A program made the position numbers and the translations under genes. Below, in pieces: positions 25,672 to 34,505 of a stretch of DNA of 57,604 nucleotides. Source of the DNA: Hylemonella sp. (GTDB taxonomy: Bacteria; Pseudomonadota; Gammaproteobacteria; Burkholderiales; Burkholderiaceae_C); contig JAUYQZ010000047.1 of assembly GCA_030695415.1 (NCBI GenBank), positions 1 to 57,604 of the forward strand, given 5' to 3'. The first letter of the stretch is position 1, and every line of letters begins with the position of its first letter. The notes beneath the pieces were generated by a model that was not told the DNA's origin, made no database searches, and worked only from the letters and a program-made list of their open reading frames with translations.

Positions 25672-26718
25672 ATGCAAAGGGTTCTCTTATTTTGGGGTCA
25701 TTCCCTTTTTTGGCCAGATCCTAATGGTCCGTGGCAGTCATCTATTCAAGCAGGAACGGCGGAAGGGCTAGCGTTGGCTAGTCCTTTATGGGATTATTTG
25801 TCACGTAGCTACGAGTTGGTCCTCGTCGCGGCAAACGGGCGGGTCTTCGACAGGCAGCTGCCGCCATCTATCGATGTGGTTTACTTTGACACCGCAGGTG
25901 AACTTTATAGGTACGTTGAACATACTCCTCCAGTGGCAGCGATACTTTGGAATGGGACTGATCTTGCAAGCACCATATTTGTAAATTGGATAAAAGCGTT
26001 GGCGGGAAAAGTGCTGACGCTTGAGTATGGTTTATTTCCTCAGGGTGAATTCATAAAGATTGAAGCAGGTGGGGTGTTGGCTGCTGCTGACGCTCCACCG
26101 CAACAGCTCCTTGAATCTATCCAGAGTCCTGCCGTCGATGAGTATTTGACGAGCCTTCGTTTGCCTTACGATATGGCTCCAGTATCGTTTCCGAATAGTA
26201 TCAATTCTCAGAATGCGTTGCTTGTTCTGCAAACAGATTATGACTCCAGTATTGCGCTTGGCTCACCATTTCCGGAGTTAAAGGTCTTTATTAACTACCT
26301 TGTTTCATCAGGCTTTGATTTTTCAAAGGTATCTGTTCGTAAGCATCCAAAAATGCCTTCTGAAGATTTTGTCTCTGCATTTAATGACATTAGTCAGGTC
26401 TGCATAGATGATTCTCCAACGCCAATTCACGCGCTAACAAAGTATTCAATATTTTTCGGCTTGAACTCTACCTTAATGTATGAGGCAGTTTTGCTGGGAA
26501 AGCCAGTGGTTAATTTTGGAACAATGTACGGAATGAATGGATTTACGCTTTCTGGTTATGAGTATCTAAGATCTGGTTTAGATTCCAAGCATTGGGAGTC
26601 GACCAGGCGCTCACGTGAGCTCATTGTTTATTTCATGCATCGATTCCGGCAGTTTTCTGTAACTGGCCCACTGTCTGAAACTTTCGTCAGATATCTGAAA
26701 ACATTACTGCCTACTTGA
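25672..26718 (+). CDS. capsule-type glycosyltransferase-like protein (KpsC/LipB-like fold)
   Basis: 348 residues, AT-rich. The C-terminal half has the look of capsule polysaccharide (KpsC/KpsS-type) transferases: VSVRKHPKMPSEDF, HALTKYSIFFGLNSTLMYEA and LLGKPVVNFGTMYG. In that family this region recognises a nucleotide sugar and acceptor. The N-terminal half (LLFWGHSLFWPDPNG, LWNGTDLASTIFVNWIKALAG) is a Rossmann-like domain. It starts 15 bases after the previous gene and ends the AT-rich island. It could add a Kdo-like or other linker sugar, but the substrate is not deducible. The family call is moderate. Confidence 0.6.
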   Translation: MQRVLLFWGHSLFWPDPNGPWQSSIQAGTAEGLALASPLWDYLSRSYELVLVAANGRVFDRQLPPSIDVVYFDTAGELYRYVEHTPPVAAILWNGTDLASTIFVNWIKALAGKVLTLEYGLFPQGEFIKIEAGGVLAAADAPPQQLLESIQSPAVDEYLTSLRLPYDMAPVSFPNSINSQNALLVLQTDYDSSIALGSPFPELKVFINYLVSSGFDFSKVSVRKHPKMPSEDFVSAFNDISQVCIDDSPTPIHALTKYSIFFGLNSTLMYEAVLLGKPVVNFGTMYGMNGFTLSGYEYLRSGLDSKHWESTRRSRELIVYFMHRFRQFSVTGPLSETFVRYLKTLLPT

Positions 26719-26905
26719 TTTTTGGCAAGATGGGCAATCGCTGATTGGCTGCAGTGAACGCGGCTAAGGCGGATTTGCTGTTCATGCATTCCTAGTAGGG
26801 GATCCGTGTTCTGGGGCCGGCCGATTACCTGTGTGCCAAGCAATAGCTGGCGGACTTCGATTGTTTCCGTTGCCACTCCGACCTCCATAAATAAGGGAGC
26901 TAGCA

Positions 26906-28072
26906 ATGAAGATCGCCGTGGTCGGCACGGGCCATGTGGGGCTCTCTTTGACGGTGATGCTCGCTCGCGAGTATGGGGTGGTTGCGCTGGACATTGCGCC
27001 GTCCCGGGTGCAGATGCTGAACCGCCGCGTATCGCCACTCCAGGACCGTGAGCTGGCACGTTACTTGGCCCAAGAGCCGCTCAATCTGCGCGGCACGCTG
27101 GACCCGCAGGACGCCTACGCCGGGGCAGACTACGTCATCGTCGCCACGCCCACCGATTACGACCCCGAGACGAATTGCTTCAACACCCAGTCGGTGGAGT
27201 CTGTGATCGCCGAGGTGATGCGACTGAACCCAGCCGCGGTGATCGTGGTCAAGTCCACGGTGCCGGTGGGTTTCACGCAGCGTATTCGCCGCGAGCTGGG
27301 CTGTGCCCAGCTGATGTTTTCGCCTGAGTTCCTGCGTGAGGGCAAGGCCCTGCACGACAACCTCTACCCCAGCCGCATCGTGGTGGGGGAGCGCTCGGCG
27401 CGGGGCCAGGCGTTTGCCGATCTGTTGCGCGCAGCCTCGCTCACGCCGGATGTGCCGGTGCTGCTGACCGGTAGCTCCGAGGCCGAGGCCATCAAGCTCT
27501 TTGCCAACACCTACCTGGCCATGCGGGTGGCTTTCTTCAACGAACTGGACAGCTACGCGGCCACGCAGGGGCTGGACACGCGCCAGATCATCGAGGGCGT
27601 GGGGCTGGACCCGCGCATTGGCAATCATTACAACAACCCGTCTTTCGGCTACGGCGGCTACTGCCTGCCCAAGGACACCAAGCAGCTGCTGGCCAATTAC
27701 GAGGCGGTGCCGCAGAACCTGATGCGCGCCATCGTGGAGGCCAACAGCACGCGCAAGGATTTCGTGGCCTCCGATATCCTCAAGCGCCAACCGCGGACGG
27801 TGGGCATCTACCGCTTGGTGATGAAAGCGGGGAGTGACAACTTTCGCACCAGCAGCGTGCAGGGCATCATGAAGCGCCTGAAGGCCAAGGGGGTGGAGGT
27901 GATCGTCTACGAGCCGGTGCTGGCCGAGGCGGAGTTTTTTCACTCGCCGGTGCTGACGGACCTGGCCGAGTTCAAGCGGCGCGCCGACCTGATCGTGGCC
28001 AACCGCCGCACGCCGGAGCTGGACGACGTGGCCGGCAAGGTCTACACGCGGGATCTGTTCGGGTCGGGTTAG
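26906..28072 (+). CDS. ugd: UDP-glucose 6-dehydrogenase
   Basis: 388 residues, the length of the short E. coli-type Ugd. The N-terminal NAD-binding motif is [32 protein letters not shown] and [21 protein letters not shown] follow, and then the catalytic motif [14 protein letters not shown] with nucleophile Cys253. It oxidises UDP-glucose twice to UDP-glucuronate, a precursor for acidic polysaccharides or glycans. Composition is again GC-rich. A 187-bp gap without features separates it from the transferase genes, and a GGGAG ribosome site precedes ATG. It may supply UDP-GlcA to the preceding glycosyltransferases. Confidence 0.93.
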   Translation: MKIAVVGTGHVGLSLTVMLAREYGVVALDIAPSRVQMLNRRVSPLQDRELARYLAQEPLNLRGTLDPQDAYAGADYVIVATPTDYDPETNCFNTQSVESVIAEVMRLNPAAVIVVKSTVPVGFTQRIRRELGCAQLMFSPEFLREGKALHDNLYPSRIVVGERSARGQAFADLLRAASLTPDVPVLLTGSSEAEAIKLFANTYLAMRVAFFNELDSYAATQGLDTRQIIEGVGLDPRIGNHYNNPSFGYGGYCLPKDTKQLLANYEAVPQNLMRAIVEANSTRKDFVASDILKRQPRTVGIYRLVMKAGSDNFRTSSVQGIMKRLKAKGVEVIVYEPVLAEAEFFHSPVLTDLAEFKRRADLIVANRRTPELDDVAGKVYTRDLFGSG

Positions 28073-28075
28073 GGC

Positions 28076-28537
28076 CTACTCGATGCGCAGGCTGTCGCCG
28101 CTGACCACCAGCCGTTTGCCCGGCGGCGGCGTGAGCCAGGCGCGGGCTGGCTCGGGCTCCAGACCATAGGTGAAGCTGATGGGGCCGACCGGCGTGCTGC
28201 CGTAGCCGCTGGTTTCACCCAGCGCGGTGAAGCGCAACTGGGCCTGCGTGCCATCGCTGCAGCTCAGGGTGACGGTGCCGCTGGCCGTAGCGGTGTAACG
28301 CAGTGCGCCCATGCAGCTGAGCGCGGGTTCGCCCTCGCTGCGCAGCTGCAGCTTGCCGCTGCGGTCGGTGTAGATGAGCATCTCGCCGCTCAGCACACGC
28401 TCGCCGATCACGGCCAGCGCGGGCGCGGACGAGGCCTGCGCGCGCATGGTCAGGTCGTTTACCGCGGCGCAGCCGCCCAGCAGCAAGGCGCCGGCCAGCA
28501 ACAGGACGTAACGGGTCGGTGAGGAATTGGGTTTCAT
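28076..28537 (-). CDS. small lipoprotein of unknown function
   Basis: 153 residues from the ATG at 28535-28537. A lipoprotein signal peptide is clear: YVLLLAGALLLGGCAAV with the lipobox LGGC, so the mature protein starts at that Cys and is membrane-anchored. The mature part has beta-rich segments (GALRYTATASGTVTLSCSDG) and ends LVVSGDSLRIE. No family is recognised. It ends three bases from the ugd stop, with the two genes convergent. An upstream start at 28594 would bury the signal peptide and was rejected. Confidence 0.7.
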   Translation of the reverse strand: MKPNSSPTRYVLLLAGALLLGGCAAVNDLTMRAQASSAPALAVIGERVLSGEMLIYTDRSGKLQLRSEGEPALSCMGALRYTATASGTVTLSCSDGTQAQLRFTALGETSGYGSTPVGPISFTYGLEPEPARAWLTPPPGKRLVVSGDSLRIE

Positions 28538-28608
28538 GGTTTGGTCATCATAGAATACCGGCCATCGGGCGCAAGACCCGGCTGCTTTCCTCAAATCATA
28601 GACGTCGT

Positions 28609-28758
28609 ATGTACAACGAAACCACCATGCCCGCGCTGCTGACCATGCCGGGCACCCTGCAAGAGGATGCGCGGCGCAACGCCGCCCGCTTCCTGATCTA
28701 CAAGCTGATTTTCGCTGCGGCCGTGCTGGCCCTGGGGCTGGGCCTCTGGCTCTTTTGA
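28609..28758 (+). CDS. small single-helix membrane protein
   Basis: 49 residues from ATG 28609: a polar N-terminus (LQEDARRNAARFL) and one C-terminal hydrophobic helix (FAAAVLALGLGLWLF) that ends the protein. The topology is that of many short inner-membrane proteins of unknown role. It is divergent from the lipoprotein gene and convergent with the purine permease gene. The ribosome site is weak, so reality is uncertain. Confidence 0.45.
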   Translation: MYNETTMPALLTMPGTLQEDARRNAARFLIYKLIFAAAVLALGLGLWLF

Positions 28759-28804
28759 GCGGCGGGCCCCGAGGGGCCTTGGAGGGGAAGGATGCGACGG
28801 ACGC

Positions 28805-30319
28805 TCAGTGCGCGTCTGCTGCCTTGGCCGCTTCCACGGCCTCACGCGAGTCGCCACTGGCTCCGTTGAAGAACAGGTTCAGCAGCACGGCGCTGAGGGA
28901 AGCCAGCAGGATGCCCGACTCGATCAGGGGATGGATGTCATGGGGCATCCACTGCAGGTAGCGTGGTGCGATCAGCGGGATCATGCCGATGCCGATGGAC
29001 ACGGCGACGATGAAGAGGTTGTTGCGGTTGCCCTTGTAGTCCACCGACCCCAGGATCCGGATGCCCGTGGCGGCGACCATGCCGAACATGACCAGGCCGG
29101 CACCGCCCAGCACGAAGGTGGGCAGCGACTCCACGAGGGCCGCCATCTTTGGCAGCATGCCAAGCAGCACCAGGATGACGCCGGCTGCCACGCAAACGTA
29201 GCGGCTCTTGACACCCGTGACGCCCACCAGACCGACATTCTGCGAGAAGCTGGTGTACGGGAAGGTGTTGAAGATGCCACCGATCAGGGTGCCGAGGCCA
29301 TCGACCCGCAGACCGGCGGACAGCTGCTTCTGGTCGATCTTCTTGCCCGTGATGTCCGACAGGGCCAGGAACATGCCGGTGGACTCGATCATGACGACGA
29401 TCATGACCAGGGTCATCGTCACGATCAGGATCGGGTCGAACACCGGCGTTGCGATCTCGAACGGCAACACAAAATCGACCCAGTGGGCCTTGGCCACCTT
29501 GTCGAAGTTCATCAAACCCATGACCGTTGCGATGACGGCGGCGATGACGATGCCCAGCAGCACGGAGATGTTGGCAATGAAGCCGCGGGCAAACCTGGCG
29601 ATCACAAGGATCGAGACCAGCGACACGGCGGCGATGGCGATGTGGGGCAGTTGCGCGTACTTCGGGTTCGCAACGGTGCCGACCAGCGCCAGGCCCTGCG
29701 GAACCGCCGGCACCGTTGCCGGTGCGCTGGCAGCAGCGCCGGGCGCAACCGCTGCGCCGGCCATGCTCTGCACCGTGGCCAGCCACTGGGCATGCTCGGG
29801 GTTGACGATCTGCGGCGCCGTCGGGCCGGCCGGGACGCCGAAAATCCAGTTGATGCCCACGCGCATCAGGCTGATGCCGATCACCGCGATGATCGTGCCG
29901 GTCACCACGGGCGGGAAGAAACGCAGCATGCGGCTGACCACGGGTGCCAGCAGGATGGATATCACCCCTGCGCCGATGATGGCCCCGAAGATGAGGCCCG
30001 CCCCTTCGACCCCGGGCTTGGCGTTGGCCATCGCCACCATGGGCGCCACGGCGGCGAAGGTCACGCCCATCATGACGGGCAGGCGAATGCCGAACCACTG
30101 GGTCGCGCCAAACGCCTGAACCAGCGTCACCAGGCCACAGCAGAACAGGTCCGCCTGGATCAGCATGGTCACCTGCTCGGGGCTGAGCTTGAGCGCGCGG
30201 CCGACGATCAGCGGCACGGCCACGGCGCCGGCGTACATCACCAGCACATGTTGAAGGCCCAGTGCAGTGAGCCTGCCGGTGGGCAGGACCTCGTCGACGG
30301 GATGAACAGCAGTGGTCAT
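28805..30319 (-). CDS. purine permease, nucleobase:cation symporter-2 family (xanthine/urate)
   Basis: About 504 residues with 12 or more predicted helices. Family features include the N-terminal LGLQHVLVMYAGAVAVPLIVG, VMMGVTFAAVAP, the QNVGLVGVTGVKSRYV motif and the GAGLVMFGMVAATGIRIL region near the C-terminus. NCS2 proteins carry xanthine, urate or uracil into the cell with protons. Neighbouring urate and allantoin genes favour urate or xanthine. The start at 30319 has AAGGAG seven bases upstream; a longer frame to 30403 has no such site. An insertion of Ala/Pro-rich residues around nt 29690-29770 is longer than usual. A TGTATAC-type operator lies 47-67 bases upstream. Confidence 0.9.
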   Translation of the reverse strand: MTTAVHPVDEVLPTGRLTALGLQHVLVMYAGAVAVPLIVGRALKLSPEQVTMLIQADLFCCGLVTLVQAFGATQWFGIRLPVMMGVTFAAVAPMVAMANAKPGVEGAGLIFGAIIGAGVISILLAPVVSRMLRFFPPVVTGTIIAVIGISLMRVGINWIFGVPAGPTAPQIVNPEHAQWLATVQSMAGAAVAPGAAASAPATVPAVPQGLALVGTVANPKYAQLPHIAIAAVSLVSILVIARFARGFIANISVLLGIVIAAVIATVMGLMNFDKVAKAHWVDFVLPFEIATPVFDPILIVTMTLVMIVVMIESTGMFLALSDITGKKIDQKQLSAGLRVDGLGTLIGGIFNTFPYTSFSQNVGLVGVTGVKSRYVCVAAGVILVLLGMLPKMAALVESLPTFVLGGAGLVMFGMVAATGIRILGSVDYKGNRNNLFIVAVSIGIGMIPLIAPRYLQWMPHDIHPLIESGILLASLSAVLLNLFFNGASGDSREAVEAAKAADAH

Positions 30320-30365
30320 GGCAGTCTCCTTGGGGGTGTTTCGGTCATGGATCGTATGCAGAACG

Positions 30366-30386
30366 GTATACACATTATGTGTACAC
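30366..30386. promoter_or_regulatory. candidate GntR operator upstream of the purine permease
   Basis: GTATACAC (30366-30373) and the perfect palindrome GTGTACAC (30379-30386) are separated by ATTAT. They resemble TGTATACA at 35202 and CTGTATACAG at 40905. The site lies in the gap between the M20 hydrolase gene and the permease, so the permease probably has its own regulated promoter. Confidence 0.6.
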
Positions 30387-30476
30387 GAAGGCCCACGATG
30401 CATGGGGTTTACCCGTGGCAGGGTCTGCCGGGGACGCGGGGGGACCGGCTCTCCTGCCGGGCGCAGGCGTCAGTTT

Positions 30477-31730
30477 TCAGGCCGGACCGAGCAGATCCAG
30501 CAGCGTGCGGGCGACCACCTTGGTGGCGCGGCGCAGGTCGTCGAGCACCAGATGCTCGTCGGCGCGCTTGGCATTGGATTCACGCACGGTGCGCGGGCCG
30601 GCGCCGTAGATGACGCCGGGAATGCCGCGCTCGACATACAGGCGCACATCGGTGTACAGCGGCGTGCCCAGGGCCGGGATGGCCTGGCCGAACACTTCCT
30701 GGCCGTGCTTCTGGATTGCCTGCACCAGCGGGGCATTGCTGGCCAGCGGCTTCATGGCGCGGCACAGCAGCATGCGCTTGACCTCGACGCGGATCACCTT
30801 GCCGCCACGCGGCGGATTGAAGCTGGCCGCGGCCTGTTCGATGGTGCGGCGCAGGCTGGCCTCGACCTCGGCCGGATCTTCCTCCGGGATCATGCGGCGG
30901 TCGAGCTTGAGGATGACTTTGCCGGGAATCACGTTGGTGTTGGTGCCACCCTGGATCAGGCCTACGTTGAGGTAGGGGTGGGTGATGCCCTCGACGTTCG
31001 AGCGGACCTTGAGGTAGTCGGCGTTGAGCCGGTAGAGGGCGTTGAGGATGTGCGTGGCGCCCTGCAGCGCGTCGGTGCCGCTGTCGGGAATGGCCGCATG
31101 CGCCATGTCGCCGTGCACCGTCACCTCGAGTTGCAGGCAGCCGTTGTGCGCGACCACCACCTGGTAGCTGAAGCCGGCGGCGATCATCAGGTCCGGCTTG
31201 GTCAGGCCCTTGTCCAGCAACCAGGCGGGGCCAACCTCGCCACCGAATTCCTCGTCGTAGGTCACGTGCAGTTCCACGCCACCCTTGAGCGGCGCGCCCA
31301 GTGATTCGAGGGCCCGGATGGCGTAGGTGAAGCTGGCGATGTCGCACTTGCTCACCGCGGAGGCGCGGCCGTAGATCTTGCCGCCTTCGATCTCGCCGCC
31401 ATAGGGGTCGTGCGTCCAGCCTTCGCCGGGCGGCACCACGTCGCCGTGGGCGTTGAGCGCGATGGTCTTGCCGCCGTCGCTGTAGCGTCGGCGCACGATC
31501 AGGTTGGTGACGGATTCCAGCCCGGCCGCTTTCACCTCGGCCTCGGGCACGGCGTGTCGCTCGGCCGTCAGGCCCATGCCGGCCAGCAGATCGGCCGTGC
31601 GCTCGGCATGCGGCGCGTTGTTGCCCGGCGGGGTGTCGGTGGGTACGCGGATGAGTTCCTGCAGGAACTTCACTTCTTCGTCGAAGTGGGCGTCGATCCA
31701 GGCGTCGAGTTGCTGTTGCGGTGTGGTCAT
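30477..31730 (-). CDS. M20-family metallohydrolase (ArgE/DapE-like)
   Basis: 417 residues. Zinc-dependent M20 motifs are visible: ALNAHGDVVPPGEGW (His and Asp), VTYDEEFGGEVG (the two catalytic/metal Glu), the dimerisation domain VTVHGDMAHAAIPDSGTDAL, and a late GTPLYTDVRLYVERGIPGVIYG with TVRESNAKRADEHL. The family removes acyl or carbamoyl groups from amino-acid-like amides. Next to allantoin genes it could handle a ureide-derived amide such as ureidoglycolate-level compounds or act as a general deacylase. Specificity cannot be read. It starts eight bases after the UraD-AllC gene, in the same operon. Confidence 0.85.
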   Translation of the reverse strand: MTTPQQQLDAWIDAHFDEEVKFLQELIRVPTDTPPGNNAPHAERTADLLAGMGLTAERHAVPEAEVKAAGLESVTNLIVRRRYSDGGKTIALNAHGDVVPPGEGWTHDPYGGEIEGGKIYGRASAVSKCDIASFTYAIRALESLGAPLKGGVELHVTYDEEFGGEVGPAWLLDKGLTKPDLMIAAGFSYQVVVAHNGCLQLEVTVHGDMAHAAIPDSGTDALQGATHILNALYRLNADYLKVRSNVEGITHPYLNVGLIQGGTNTNVIPGKVILKLDRRMIPEEDPAEVEASLRRTIEQAAASFNPPRGGKVIRVEVKRMLLCRAMKPLASNAPLVQAIQKHGQEVFGQAIPALGTPLYTDVRLYVERGIPGVIYGAGPRTVRESNAKRADEHLVLDDLRRATKVVARTLLDLLGPA

Positions 31731-31738
31731 GGCGGACT

Positions 31739-33514
31739 TCAGTGGGATTCGGATGTAAGTTGTTGCAGTACGTGATCGAAGGCCTTGACGGCCAGGTCCA
31801 TGTCGTCGGCGGTGCTGGACTCGAGTGGGTTGTGGCTGATGCCGCTGTTCTCGCCACGCACGAACAACATGGCCTGCGGCAGGATTTCGTGCAGCTTCAT
31901 CGCGTCATGGCCTGCACCACTGGGCATGCGATGCAGCGGAGCGCCCAGGGCCGTGCAGGCACGCTCCCAACGCGCCTGCCATGCCGGGGCGCTGGGCGCG
32001 GCGGCGGCACGCATGGTTTGCTCCTGCGTATGGCGCAGGCCCCGGCGTTCGCAGATCTCATGGAGACTGGCCAGCACGTCCCGGGCCATCGCGTCGCGCT
32101 GTTCGTTGGTGGGTGCGCGCAGGTCCAGGCTGAACCGGCACGCGCCGGGGACGACGTTGATGGAGCCGTTGGGCACCTGCAGCATGCCCACGGTGGCGAC
32201 CGAGTCGCCGTCCTGTGCCGCGCGCTGCTCGGCATACAAAATGAGCTCGGCCACCGCGGCGGCGGCGTCGCGCCGGCGGTTCATGGGCGTGGTGCCCGCG
32301 TGGCTGGCCATGCCGATGACCTCGCCCACATAGCGCACGCTGCCGTTGATGCTGGTGACGATGCCCAGCGGCAGGTTCAGTTCGTTGAGCACCGGGCCCT
32401 GCTCGATGTGCACCTCGATGAAGCCCAGGTAGCGTGCGGGGTCGCGCTGCAGTTTCGGGATGTCGGCGATGGACAGGCCGGCGTGCCCCATGGCCTCGCG
32501 CATGGTGATGCCGTCGGCGTCCTTCTGGTCCAGCCAGGTGGGGTCGAAGTGGCCGGTGAGCGCGCCCGAGCCGAGGAAGGTGGCCTTGTAGCGCTGGCCT
32601 TCCTCTTCGGCAAAGCCCACGACCTCGATGCCGAAGGGCAGGCGCTGGCCGGCGGCGTGCAGCTTGCGCACGCAGGCCATGGGCACGAAGATGCCCAGCC
32701 GGCCGTCGTACTTGCCACCGTTGCGCACGGTGTCGTAGTGCGAGCCCGTCATCAGGTAGCGGGCGCCTGCGACGGCCGGGTGATAGCGCCCGACCACGTT
32801 GCCCACCGCGTCGACCTCGATCTCGTCGAAACCGCAGTCCTTCATCCAGTGGCTGATGCGCTGCGCGCAGGCGCGGTGTGCGTCGGTGAGATAAGTCACC
32901 GTGAGCTGCCCCTTCTCGGCGTAGCCCGGGTCGCTGTGCTGGGCCAGGTCTTCCTGCCAGTCCCAGACGCGCTGGCCGTCCACCGGCTCGAAACCGAACT
33001 TGTCGTTCAGCCGGATCTCGGCGATGCGGTGGATGTTGCGCAGGCATTCCTGCAATTCGAAGTCCGGATGGCCGTGCAGGCGGCGCTCGAAGGACTCCAT
33101 GATCTGTGCCTTGTTCAGGCCCGTTCCACGCGGGCCGCGCACGGCGAGGATGAAGGGCCAGCCGAATTTCGCGTTGTAGGCGGTATTGAGCTGCTGGATC
33201 CGGGCGAACTCTTCGGGCGTGCAGTGGGTCAGCCCGGCCTTGGTTTGTTCGTTCGTTGATTCGGCCGTGAGGGTCTTGCTCACCATGGCCTTGCCAGCCA
33301 GTTCCGGGTGGGCGCGGATCAGGCCGATCTGCGCGTCGCGACCGGCCTCATCCAGCACGCGTGTCATGGCGTGCTTGAGTTGCGCCAGCGACGCGAAGGG
33401 CCGCTGGCCGAGCGCGCGCTCGGCGATCCAGGGCGAATGTTCGTAGAGGCCGTCGAGCATCTGCAGCGCCTCGGGTAGGGGCGCGGCGTTGAGCTGGTCC
33501 AGGGTGAAGGGCAT
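31739..33514 (-). CDS. uraD-allC: UraD-AllC fusion: OHCU decarboxylase plus allantoate amidohydrolase
   Basis: 591 residues containing two enzymes. Residues 1 to about 165 are OHCU decarboxylase, with the catalytic HPELAGK at 69-75 and the WPFILAVRG region; it converts OHCU to S-allantoin. Residues about 168-591 are an M20-type allantoate amidohydrolase. Metal-site motifs there are GSHYDTVRNGGKYDG (His259, Asp261), FAEEEGQRY (Glu303-304), EVHIEQGPVL, SGAGHDAM and GISHNPLE; this part splits ammonia and CO2 from allantoate. The two activities flank allantoinase in the pathway, and the allantoinase PuuE is encoded just upstream. Fusion of non-consecutive steps suggests channelling or simple stoichiometric control. 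Both active sites look complete. Confidence 0.93.
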   Translation of the reverse strand: MPFTLDQLNAAPLPEALQMLDGLYEHSPWIAERALGQRPFASLAQLKHAMTRVLDEAGRDAQIGLIRAHPELAGKAMVSKTLTAESTNEQTKAGLTHCTPEEFARIQQLNTAYNAKFGWPFILAVRGPRGTGLNKAQIMESFERRLHGHPDFELQECLRNIHRIAEIRLNDKFGFEPVDGQRVWDWQEDLAQHSDPGYAEKGQLTVTYLTDAHRACAQRISHWMKDCGFDEIEVDAVGNVVGRYHPAVAGARYLMTGSHYDTVRNGGKYDGRLGIFVPMACVRKLHAAGQRLPFGIEVVGFAEEEGQRYKATFLGSGALTGHFDPTWLDQKDADGITMREAMGHAGLSIADIPKLQRDPARYLGFIEVHIEQGPVLNELNLPLGIVTSINGSVRYVGEVIGMASHAGTTPMNRRRDAAAAVAELILYAEQRAAQDGDSVATVGMLQVPNGSINVVPGACRFSLDLRAPTNEQRDAMARDVLASLHEICERRGLRHTQEQTMRAAAAPSAPAWQARWERACTALGAPLHRMPSGAGHDAMKLHEILPQAMLFVRGENSGISHNPLESSTADDMDLAVKAFDHVLQQLTSESH

Positions 33515-33534
33515 GGCAATGCTCGCAGATGGCT

Positions 33535-34482
33535 TCAGGCGGGGACGGGGTGTGTGGCTTTCCAGTGCCGCGCGATATCAAGCCGGCGCGCGACCCAGAC
33601 CTTGTCGTGCGACTGGATATGGTCGAGGAATCGCTGCAACGCCGCGATGCGGCCCGGGCGCCCGAGCAGGCGACAGTGCATCCCGATGCTCATCATCTTG
33701 GGCCGGTCCAGGCCTTGCGGATCACCTTCGGCATACAGCGCGTCGAAGCTGTCTTTCAGGTAAGCGAAAAACGGGTCGGCGTGGGAGAAGCCCTGCGGCA
33801 GCGAGAAGCGCATGTCGTTGCAGTCAAGCGTGTAGGGCACGATGAGCTGGTGCGCGTCGCTCCCGTCGCTCTTGCGCACCTTCATCCAGAAGGGCAGGTC
33901 GTCGCCGTAGTAGTCGCTGTCGTATTCGAAGCCACCATGGTCGGCGACCAGGCGGCGCGTGTTGGGGCTGTCACGGCCGGTGTACCAGCCCAGGGGGCGT
34001 TCGCCCGTCAGTTTTCGGATGATCTCCATGGCCTCGGCCATGTGGGCGCGCTCGATCGACTCGTCAAGATTCTGGTAGTGGATCCACTTGAGCCCGTGGC
34101 AGGCGATCTCGTGGCCCAGTTCCTGGAAGGCGGCGCAGACTTCCGGGCTGCGCTGCAGCGCAGTGGCCACGCCGAAGACGGTCAGCGGCAGGCCGCGCTG
34201 CTCGAATTCGCGCAGGATGCGCCAGACACCCTGGCGCGCGCCGTACTCGTAGATGCCCTCCATGGTGATGTGTCGCGCCGGGAAAGCCGCCGGGTTGAAC
34301 ATCTCGGAGAGAAAGGTCTCGGACGCGGCGTCGCCGTGCAGCACGCAGTTCTCGCCGCCTTCCTCGTAGTTCAGCACGAACTGCACCGCGATGCGTGCGC
34401 CGCCGGGCCAGCGGGCATGCGGGGGCGTGCGGCCGTAGCCGGTGAGGTCGCGCGGGTAGGGGGCCGTGCTGTCGTAGATCAT
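33535..34482 (-). CDS. puuE: cofactor-light allantoinase, PuuE (polysaccharide deacetylase fold)
   Basis: 315 residues of the NodB-type deacetylase fold used by PuuE: YPRDLTGYGRTPP at the N-terminus, FVLNYEEGGENCVLHGD, ITMEGIYEYGARQGVWRIL, GHEIACHGLKWIHY, and RPLGWYTGRDSPNTRRL. PuuE opens the ring of allantoin to allantoate without the classical allantoinase family. It lies between gntR (23 bases) and the UraD-AllC fusion (20 bases) on the same strand, so the four genes from gntR to the M20 hydrolase form one operon. Confidence 0.93.
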   Translation of the reverse strand: MIYDSTAPYPRDLTGYGRTPPHARWPGGARIAVQFVLNYEEGGENCVLHGDAASETFLSEMFNPAAFPARHITMEGIYEYGARQGVWRILREFEQRGLPLTVFGVATALQRSPEVCAAFQELGHEIACHGLKWIHYQNLDESIERAHMAEAMEIIRKLTGERPLGWYTGRDSPNTRRLVADHGGFEYDSDYYGDDLPFWMKVRKSDGSDAHQLIVPYTLDCNDMRFSLPQGFSHADPFFAYLKDSFDALYAEGDPQGLDRPKMMSIGMHCRLLGRPGRIAALQRFLDHIQSHDKVWVARRLDIARHWKATHPVPA

Positions 34483-34505
34483 GTTGGGTCGGCGCCGGGT
34501 CGCGC

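Larger units (their letters stand above)
22780..26718. other. AT-rich island within the glycosyltransferase block
   Basis: From about 22780 to 26718 codons ending in A or T dominate (AAA, GAT, AAT, TTT, ATT), while both flanks use G/C-ending codons almost exclusively. The left boundary lies inside the gene at 21790; the right lies in the gap before ugd. No transposase, integrase, tRNA or direct repeat was seen at the edges. Homologous recombination of a surface-polysaccharide cassette explains it best. Confidence 0.85.

Noticed and set aside
22780..26718. Insertion sequence or integrative element carrying the AT-rich genes
   Set aside because: No transposase, integrase, tRNA or flanking direct repeats were seen; recombination is the simpler explanation.
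28808..30613. 601-residue plus-strand frame rich in His, Asp and Gln
   Set aside because: It is antisense to the purine permease. Its composition is the usual artefact of reading high-GC coding sequence on the opposite strand.
31721..33259. 512-residue plus-strand frame over the UraD-AllC gene
   Set aside because: Antisense shadow; the minus strand carries complete UraD and AllC motifs.
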